Below, piece after piece: positions 6,380-11,111 of a stretch of DNA of 11,111 nucleotides. A model generated the notes under the pieces. It made no database searches. It worked only from the letters and a program-made list of their open reading frames with translations, and was not told the DNA's origin. The DNA is taken from positions 1 through 11,111 of the forward strand of contig DGQS01000030.1 in the NCBI GenBank assembly GCA_002389785.1, given 5' to 3'. The position numbers and the translations under genes were made by a program. The stretch is from Bacteroidetes bacterium UBA4408. Lineage in GTDB: Bacteria; Bacteroidota; Bacteroidia; UBA4408. Position 1 is the first letter of the stretch. Each line of letters opens with the position of its first letter.

Positions 6380-7371
6380 TTCTTTTTCAAAATAAATTCA
6401 ACGTTTTCAGTTTCAATTTTTACTTGCCGTACAATTTCAGGAAACTTTACTAGCTTCAATTTTAAGGAGCTTGCTTCTTCATCTTTTGCATCGTAATAAG
6501 CCAGTAACGAAAACTGATCGGCACTCACTTTCTGATAATTACTTAAGCCAACCAGGTAAGTGATTTTTACCCTTGAAGGAAATGTTTTTAACTGATATTG
6601 CTCAGGTACATTTAAAACCTCAACCGGTAATTCCAAGGTACCTTCAGTAAATTTTTCGACCGGAATTTTTACTACCACTTTTTTGGTAGAAAAATCAATA
6701 CTGTTCAATTCAGCAGGAATAATAATATCGGCAGCTCTTAATATTGTTTTGTTTAATCCCTTAAAATTTAACTGTTGGGTATTTAATTCAACCAGGTTAT
6801 TCATCACCGAAGCGGGACCACTGAGCACAATTTTTGAAGGTTTTAATTCTATTTTTCCACTTAGTTGAAATTGCTTTTCAAATTCGTAATTAAGATTTAA
6901 TCTTACCGGAACAACCTTGGTTATTTTTTTGTCAAAATAAAAATGTAAGGTATCTAAATCAATTTTCGAAATCTTTAATTGGTTTCCTAATTGTGCTTCA
7001 AATTGCTGTGCTTGCGAATAGCCGGGCAAATAATAATCTTGCTCGTTTTTGTTTTTTCGTAGTTTGCTTACATCCAAATAGAGCGTATCGTTTAGCCGAT
7101 TAAAATAAAATCCTAAAAAAGTAAATCCGCTGGTGGTAATTTCTATATCCACACGTCCTGGGAGTTTATTGGCCAGCATTTTATCTTGTGGGAAATTAAT
7201 ATAGCGCAAATTAAAACTCACGGGAGCTTTGTATTCGTTTGAAAATACAATCAACAACCAAAATAAAAAAGCAATTAGCAAACAATATAAAAATGTAACC
7301 CAACGATTGCTCGCTGCATTTTGATTCCCCGATTTTAAAAGGCTTAATACTGATTTTACCTGGTGTTTCAT
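6376..7371 (-). CDS. YbbR-like (CdaR-type) membrane-anchored protein
   Basis: This 331-residue protein has a short cytoplasmic N-terminus, one membrane helix at about residues 24-44, and a long extracytoplasmic part of repeated beta-rich YbbR modules. The repeats are seen as recurring 'V.I..SGF', 'KIVLSGPASVMNNL' and 'LPVEVLNVPEQYQL' patterns, in which a proline- and valine-rich strand follows each 30-80 residues. In Bacillota the homologue CdaR controls the diadenylate cyclase CdaA; here no cyclase gene is present, so that role cannot be assumed. In Bacteroidota this gene normally sits between yajC and coaE, as it does here, except that an extra small gene intervenes. Its stop overlaps coaE by 4 bases. 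Family call is strong from topology, motifs and position; function is unknown. Confidence 0.85.
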   Translation of the reverse strand: MKHQVKSVLSLLKSGNQNAASNRWVTFLYCLLIAFLFWLLIVFSNEYKAPVSFNLRYINFPQDKMLANKLPGRVDIEITTSGFTFLGFYFNRLNDTLYLDVSKLRKNKNEQDYYLPGYSQAQQFEAQLGNQLKISKIDLDTLHFYFDKKITKVVPVRLNLNYEFEKQFQLSGKIELKPSKIVLSGPASVMNNLVELNTQQLNFKGLNKTILRAADIIIPAELNSIDFSTKKVVVKIPVEKFTEGTLELPVEVLNVPEQYQLKTFPSRVKITYLVGLSNYQKVSADQFSLLAYYDAKDEEASSLKLKLVKFPEIVRQVKIETENVEFILKKK

Positions 7372-7406
7372 TTATTCAATTGGAAATGCATGTTCCGGTT
7401 AATAAA

Positions 7407-7814
7407 TTAATGCTTTTTGTAAAGTTTGTTGACTTCAACTAACAGCCAATGGGTATTCCTTTTTTTGTACTCTTTGAATATTGAAGTTGAAAAAAAGTAA
7501 GGAGCAATTAGTTGATCAAAAATTTTTTTGTGCTTTGTTTGCAGTTTTAAAAGATACTGCAGTAAAATAGTATGGTTGTAAAAGCAATTACTATTTTTTG
7601 AATCAAAAATTACTTGATAACAAGCGCAATATACAAGCTCCCCATAAAATTTTATAAGTTTCTTAGGATAAGAACTAAATTGTGATGAAGCTGAAAATGA
7701 AAATGAAATAAACCGTAAATCAGCAATTCCTAGCCATTGACTAAAAAAATAAAAGGCATGCAACCGATTTTTAAAAAAACGAGTTACATACCTTTTATTT
7801 TTTATCGCATTCAT
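7407..7814 (-). CDS. Hypothetical basic, phenylalanine-rich protein
   Basis: I do not recognise this 135-residue frame. It is strongly basic (many lysines, with clusters at 4-8, 51-55 and 116-119), rich in phenylalanine and tyrosine, has no signal peptide, no clear membrane helix and no known motif; C63, C65 and C77 are the only cysteines. It starts at the ATG at 7812-7814, 19 bases after yajC ends, and stops 35 bases before ybbR, so it fits neatly in the operon and shares its direction. Against it: the composition is what a low-GC random frame can give, and the gene pair yajC-ybbR is often adjacent elsewhere. For it: 135 codons without a stop, in the correct place and strand. It could be a lineage-specific protein or a decayed one. 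Confidence 0.5.
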   Translation of the reverse strand: MNAIKNKRYVTRFFKNRLHAFYFFSQWLGIADLRFISFSFSASSQFSSYPKKLIKFYGELVYCACYQVIFDSKNSNCFYNHTILLQYLLKLQTKHKKIFDQLIAPYFFSTSIFKEYKKRNTHWLLVEVNKLYKKH

Positions 7815-7833
7815 GTATGCGAATGTAAAAAAA

Positions 7834-8163
7834 CTATTGATTGTTTTGTGCTCCTAGTAAGGTTGAGCTATCCATAGAAACAGCAGTGCGTTCAATTTTT
7901 AATTTAACACCGCCTTCAACTTCAATGATAAAAGTTTTATCGGCTACTTCAACAATTTTACCGTGTATGCCGCCAATAGTAACAATGCGGTCGCCTTTTT
8001 TGATGGCTTCTCTAAATTTTTGTTGGTCTTTGGCTTTTTTCATTTGCGGACGAATCATGAAAAAATAAAATACCACCACGATTAAAATGATGGGTAAAAA
8101 ATTCATAATCGGATTTGCATTTCCACCTTGTGGTTGACTCATTAAGATAATTTGATGTAGCAT
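7834..8163 (-). CDS. yajC: YajC, preprotein translocase accessory subunit
   Basis: This 109-residue protein is YajC, the small inner-membrane partner of SecDF that assists the Sec translocon. It has a short N-terminus, one membrane helix at about residues 21-38 ending in the characteristic 'FFMIRPQMKKAKDQQKF' (34-50), then the cytoplasmic domain with 'GDRIVTIGGIHGKI' (57-70) and 'VKLKIERTAV' (86-95), all hallmark segments. The frame is open further upstream to a GTG at 8220, but that would overlap the DUF1573 gene, so I use the ATG at 8161-8163, which gives the usual length and a 31-base gap after the preceding gene. Position beside the DUF1573 and YbbR genes is normal for Bacteroidota. The assignment is secure. 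Confidence 0.95.
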   Translation of the reverse strand: MLHQIILMSQPQGGNANPIMNFLPIILIVVVFYFFMIRPQMKKAKDQQKFREAIKKGDRIVTIGGIHGKIVEVADKTFIIEVEGGVKLKIERTAVSMDSSTLLGAQNNQ

Positions 8164-8194
8164 GTTTGTGTATGGTTTGTTATTCGTTTTTTGA

Positions 8195-8668
8195 TTAATG
8201 TGCAGCTGCAGTAACTTCACCGCTAACTGTAAGTACTTTGGTATTAGGAATTGCGTTTGTAATCAAGGTTACGGTTTTGTTTTGCATGCCCGATTTTCCT
8301 CGACTATCAAACGTAACATCGATGACACCTGAACCTCCCGGTGCAATTGGATTTTTAGGCCATTGTGGAACGGTACATCCGCAACTTCCCTTTGCATCTG
8401 AAATGATTAGATCGGCTTTGCCCGAGTTTTTAAATTTAAAAGCATACGATACTTTTTCGCCTTCGGTTATTTTTCCAAAATCGTGTGTTTCACTTTCAAA
8501 TTCAACCAAAGCAACATTCTCTTCGTCGCTTGTACCGCTTGCCGATACAGGGTTGTTTACTAAATCGGTAGATACTTGTCCGTTTGATTCGGTTTTGCTT
8601 TTGCAGGAAGTGAGGACATTCATAGCCAACAATAATGCAACTGCAATAGGATAGTGATAAGCTTTCAT
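8195..8668 (-). CDS. DUF1573-domain lipoprotein
   Basis: This 157-residue protein starts with a lipoprotein signal, lipobox L19-T20-S21-C22, so it is probably anchored to a membrane on the outer side. A polar linker (23-55) leads to a DUF1573 domain (about 58-152), an Ig-like beta fold recognisable by 'THDFGKITEGEKV' (61-73), 'FKFKNSGKADLIIS' (77-90), 'KGSCGCTVPQWP' (93-104) and 'APGGSGVIDVTFDSRG' (109-124). The C96/C98 pair is typical of the family. The frame is open 24 codons further upstream, but the ATG at 8666-8668 gives a proper signal peptide and a promoter 38 bases upstream, so I use it. Function of the domain is unknown. It is the first gene of the yajC-ybbR-coaE transcript. Confidence 0.93.
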   Translation of the reverse strand: MKAYHYPIAVALLLAMNVLTSCKSKTESNGQVSTDLVNNPVSASGTSDEENVALVEFESETHDFGKITEGEKVSYAFKFKNSGKADLIISDAKGSCGCTVPQWPKNPIAPGGSGVIDVTFDSRGKSGMQNKTVTLITNAIPNTKVLTVSGEVTAAAH

Positions 8669-8705
8669 TTTAATTGAATATACTGGATTGCTATTTTTTG
8701 TGGCG

Positions 8706-8713
8706 CAAAAGTA
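8706..8713 (-). promoter_or_regulatory. Bacteroidota -7 box for the DUF1573-yajC-ybbR-coaE unit
   Basis: TACTTTTG on the minus strand, followed by C, is an exact TAnnTTTG match 37 bases before the DUF1573 ATG. The nearest TTTG upstream (8738-8741) is 24 bases away, longer than ideal, so the -33 box is uncertain. This box is also what excludes the longer DUF1573 start. Confidence 0.6.
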
Positions 8714-8806
8714 TCCAATATTTTCAATTGTACTATACAAATTCCGGATTAATAAAAGTTAATTTTTATAACGGTAATACAATAAATACCGCATAAACCA
8801 ATCATT

Positions 8807-8833
8807 AAATTATACCAACAATTGGTATAATTT
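8807..8833 (-). terminator. Perfect 12-bp AT-rich hairpin after the T9SS gene
   Basis: The arms at 8807-8818 and 8822-8833 are perfect inverted copies with a 3-base loop, 34 bases after the T9SS gene's stop. It is the strongest hairpin in the window and is best read as that gene's transcript end. No T tract follows on the minus strand, so it may act as a 3'-end stabiliser instead. A weaker CGGTA/TACCG pair lies at 8772-8791. Confidence 0.5.
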
Positions 8834-8867
8834 GATGATATAATCAACACTTATGAAGTAAAATAAA

Positions 8868-9722
8868 TTACAGCTTCGAAAATTTGATTAGCTGAACTCC
8901 TTCTTTACTAGTAAGCTCAAGAAAATATATTCCGGCTTCTGAATCAAGCTTAATTGCTGCAGTTGAGCAATTTTGATATTCCTGTTCAGTTATCGTTTCA
9001 CCCAACATGTTTTTTATTTTTATGCTAGCAAGATCAAGCGTTTTTCCAAAATTTACATGCAGTTGTGAGGTTGCCGGATTGGGATAAATAACTAGTTTCT
9101 CGCTTGCGATTTTGCGAATAGATGTTGGTTGATCTATGCTAATTTCATCAAATAAAAACCCGTCGTTTCCTCCTGAAAAATAATAATTATCGTACTGCGA
9201 AAATTTAATGACATAGTTTGCGGTATAGCTCAATCCATGTGCAGTATTCATGCTATCTAAGTTATAATCGTAGGAACGCCAGGTAAGGTCGGTAAAACTG
9301 GCGCCATTTAAGTCGATTACTTTTGTAAAGGTAGTTCCTCCGTCATCCGATAGGTAAATTCCGTCTTGTGGTTCAGTTTCATCGTTCCATTCCGACCACC
9401 AAAAACGCAAATGTAAATTGGATGCACCAAGCGCATTTAATCCAAGCCAGGCATCATTTAATATGTAGGTACCTGCCGGAGGCGCAATGTCCATTCCCAA
9501 CCAATAATTTTAGTTTGGTGAAGATGCAGCCGAAAATGAACTATTTGACCAAACTTGAATCCGCCCGCCGGGCAAGGAAGACGTTGTATACCAATTGCTA
9601 TCGAGTGCATTGTTTTCGAAACCTGTATAGTAAGGAACCGGAGCATAGTACGAAGGTTGAGCCTTTGCATCAATAAACAGCAAGGTGGATATAATCAGTA
9701 AAAAGTAGTATTTTGTTTTCAT
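8868..9722 (-). pseudogene. T9SS-secreted protein gene interrupted by an in-frame TAA
   Basis: Two open stretches (9510-9722 and the part below 9510) lie in the same frame, divided only by TAA at 9510-9512, codon 71. Read through, the product has 283 residues. It opens with a signal peptide (residues 1-21, cut near 'AKA'), then a beta-rich domain with 'YTGFENNALDSNWY' (32-45) and, after the stop, 'NYWLGMDIAPPAGTYILNDAW' region continuing the same fold, and ends with a type A type IX secretion sorting domain: 'LVIYPNPATSQLHVNF' starts it, followed by 'KNMLGETI' and 'GIYFLELT'. Such proteins are exported across the outer membrane by the gliding-type secretion system. The downstream half has an ATG at 9492-9494 but no signal peptide, so it could not be secreted alone. 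TAA ends many genes here, so recoding is unlikely; a point mutation or a base-calling error is likelier. Confidence 0.82.
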
Positions 9723-9772
9723 AGAATTGATTTTTAGGGTTAATATTCAGCTTAGATCATAATTAGCTTGAA

Positions 9773-9804
9773 CAAGTTTACTAAAAATCAAAGAAATTTC
9801 AAAA
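9773..9804 (-). promoter_or_regulatory. Probable promoter of the T9SS gene
   Basis: On the minus strand TTTTG (9800-9804) is followed after 19 bases by TAAACTTG (9773-9780), one mismatch from TAnnTTTG. The spacing is ideal. The start codon is about 50 bases downstream. It adjoins the hairpin of the preceding nusB gene. Confidence 0.4.
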
Positions 9805-9836
9805 CGAGGTTTCTTCGATTATTCCATTAAACCTCG
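9805..9836 (-). terminator. Hairpin terminator overlapping the nusB stop
   Basis: CGAGGTTT (9805-9812) and AAACCTCG (9829-9836) pair perfectly over 8 bases around a 16-base loop that contains the nusB stop codon. On the transcript the stem is followed by UUUU (9801-9804) and further A/U. It fits a rho-independent terminator ending the dehydrogenase-nusB transcript. Confidence 0.55.
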
Positions 9837-10766
9837 CCCCGTTTTTTTAAGCTCACCATTGGCTTTAAAATCGGCTAAAAGTTTATCTAATATACCGTTA
9901 ACAAAGACCTGACTTTTTGGAGTACTATAATTTTTAGAAAGTTCAATGTATTCGTTCAGTGATACTTTGGTAGGAATGGTTGAAAAATTTAAGATTTCGG
10001 TAATTGCCATTTTCATCAACAACACATCCATCATGGCAATTCGTTCTACTTCCCAGTTTTGAGTTTTTTCGCCGATTAATTTTTCGTAGGCTTCATTGTT
10101 CAAAATTGTCTTACGAAATAAATCCAGCATAAAAGCTTTATCATCTGCTTCATCTTTGTAAAGGGGCAACATAAAGTTTTCATCCGGTTTATTTTCAGGA
10201 ATTTGTTTAATGGTTTTAATGACCATCGAAAATGCCAAATCAAAATCATCGGTCCAAATAATGCTCTTTTCTTCGAAGAAATAATTGAGTGGCTCAAAAT
10301 CTTCGAGAATTCCCTTAACAATTTTAGCTAAAAACTCACGGTCCTGTGCATAATTTACAGATGCTTCTTGCAGGTAGTTCGTGTAAAGTTCGGAAGCTTT
10401 TATTTCAAGAAATATTTTTTTAATCAGTTCTTGTTCATTGCTCCATGAAATTTTGTAACCGTTTACTGCACGCTGAAAGGCCTTATTATCGCCAATAGCC
10501 GAAATGGCTTTGTTAGCAACAAAACGGGTATTGGGATGCAAATCTTCTTGAGTAGGTAATCGTTTTAATTTAGCCTCTTCCTGACTTTTAAGCGCAAAAT
10601 CACGCAATTCGGGAAGTAAGGATAGGATGAACACATAAAGTTCATACACCTTATCAATGCTGGCATGCAATTGCTTTTCGGCTTTTGACAAGTCATGATT
10701 ATCCGCTTGTAAAAAAGCATATAAAGCTTGCATTACTTTTATTCGTAAGTGTCGTCTGTTTAGCAT
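9819..10766 (-). CDS. nusB: NusB transcription antitermination factor (long Bacteroidota form)
   Basis: NusB joins NusE (S10) at boxA RNA and helps RNA polymerase read through rRNA operons. This copy has 315 residues, about twice the E. coli protein, as is usual in Bacteroidota. It begins with the family's 'NRRHLRIKVMQALYAF' (3-18). The C-terminal NusB fold is clear from about 200 to 305, with 'NWEVERIAMMDVLLMKMAITEIL' and 'IPTKVSLNEYIELSKNYSTPKSQVFVNGILDKL', which match the conserved end of NusB. The extra middle part is helical and charged. The dehydrogenase gene ends 35 bases upstream, so the two may be co-transcribed, and a hairpin overlapping the stop suggests the unit ends here. The identification is secure; the job of the extra region is not known. 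Confidence 0.95.
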   Translation of the reverse strand: MLNRRHLRIKVMQALYAFLQADNHDLSKAEKQLHASIDKVYELYVFILSLLPELRDFALKSQEEAKLKRLPTQEDLHPNTRFVANKAISAIGDNKAFQRAVNGYKISWSNEQELIKKIFLEIKASELYTNYLQEASVNYAQDREFLAKIVKGILEDFEPLNYFFEEKSIIWTDDFDLAFSMVIKTIKQIPENKPDENFMLPLYKDEADDKAFMLDLFRKTILNNEAYEKLIGEKTQNWEVERIAMMDVLLMKMAITEILNFSTIPTKVSLNEYIELSKNYSTPKSQVFVNGILDKLLADFKANGELKKTGRGLME

Positions 10767-10801
10767 TAAATAAGGAAAAGAACGTGTATTAGTAGGTTGA
10801 A

Positions 10802-11111
10802 TTATTTCGATGCGGCAACTTTATCGGCAATGCGTTTTTTGGCCATTGACTTAGCTGCTTCAATTGTGGTTGTATTATCTTTTTTGGCTTGCTTTAAAAT
10901 GTTCGCGGTTAGGTCGTATATTTTTTCAGCTTGAGCTAACGCTTTTTCACGGTTATATCCATGTAATTCAGAGTACACATTAATTAAACCTCCTGCATTG
11001 ATTAAGAAATCAGGCGCCCAAATAATTCCACGTTCCTTGCACATATTGCCATGTACAACCTCATCCCAAAGCTGATTATTGGCAGCACCGGCAATGATTG
11101 AGCAGGTTAAT
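10802..11111 (-). CDS. Leucine/glutamate-type amino acid dehydrogenase, C-terminal part
   Basis: Only the last 102 residues are in the window; the gene continues past the right edge with no start codon seen. The visible part begins 'LTCSIIAGAANNQL', the end of the NAD-binding half of the Glu/Leu/Phe/Val dehydrogenase family, followed by 'GIIWAPDFLINAGGLINVY' and 'LHGYNREKAL', which most resemble leucine dehydrogenase. These enzymes reversibly deaminate a branched-chain amino acid to its 2-keto acid with NAD. The stop is TAA at 10802-10804. In Bacteroidota a gene of this type often precedes nusB. The family is firm; choosing leucine rather than glutamate or valine as substrate needs the missing N-terminal part. 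Confidence 0.9.
   Translation of the reverse strand, partial: LTCSIIAGAANNQLWDEVVHGNMCKERGIIWAPDFLINAGGLINVYSELHGYNREKALAQAEKIYDLTANILKQAKKDNTTTIEAAKSMAKKRIADKVAASK

Noticed and set aside
7841..8068. Plus-strand frame of 75 codons opposite yajC
   Set aside because: It is antisense to yajC, whose motifs are unmistakable.
8238..8654. Plus-strand open frame of 138 codons
   Set aside because: It lies wholly opposite the well-supported DUF1573 lipoprotein gene, and its product shows no family motif. It is a by-product of codon use on the other strand.
9510..9512. Stop-codon recoding or selenocysteine at the internal stop
   Set aside because: The codon is TAA, not TGA, and TAA serves as the normal stop of many genes in the window, such as coaE, yajC-region genes and nusB.
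9368..9676. Frames in other phases across the interrupted T9SS gene, including a possible frameshift explanation
   Set aside because: The two halves of the T9SS gene are in the same frame, so no frameshift is needed. Alternative-phase products lack motifs.

Overview
The window looks like a piece of chromosome from a low-GC member of the Bacteroidota. Three things point there. The gene order nusB, DUF1573 lipoprotein, yajC, YbbR-like protein, coaE is typical of that phylum. One gene carries a C-terminal type IX secretion sorting domain. Several intergenic regions contain the Bacteroidota -7 promoter box TAnnTTTG. Every gene I can support lies on the minus strand, so transcription runs from high to low coordinates. 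I see no tRNA, rRNA, CRISPR array, insertion sequence or integrase.

From right to left (transcription order), the window opens with the 3' end of a leucine/glutamate-type amino acid dehydrogenase, followed closely by nusB and a hairpin that may end that unit. Next is a T9SS-secreted protein gene split by an in-frame TAA, followed by a strong AT-rich hairpin. A promoter with a clear -7 box then starts the DUF1573 lipoprotein, yajC, a 135-residue orphan, ybbR and coaE. The last two overlap by 4 bases. A RibD-type reductase gene follows coaE. A GT-C membrane glycosyltransferase gene comes next, with an inverted repeat in its upstream region.

The stretch at 3164-3777 looks empty at first but holds two small genes. 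One encodes a 59-residue KOW-domain protein and the other a 55-residue two-helix membrane protein, and each has its own candidate promoter.

The left third is a compact redox-repair cluster. A Crp/Fnr-family regulator is followed by a promoter and then four tightly packed genes: an exported YHS-domain protein, a DoxX-family membrane protein, a lipoprotein fusing MsrB and MsrA methionine sulfoxide reductase domains, and a DinB-superfamily protein. The spacings are +2, -4 and -8 bases, so these four are almost certainly co-transcribed. I infer an envelope system for repairing oxidised methionine, possibly controlled by the adjacent regulator.

Most of the window is ordinary housekeeping and accessory DNA. 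The items most worth a second look are the four-gene redox operon, the interrupted T9SS gene, the two small genes and the orphan inside the yajC-ybbR block. I found no clear evidence for a wholly new defence or mobile system.
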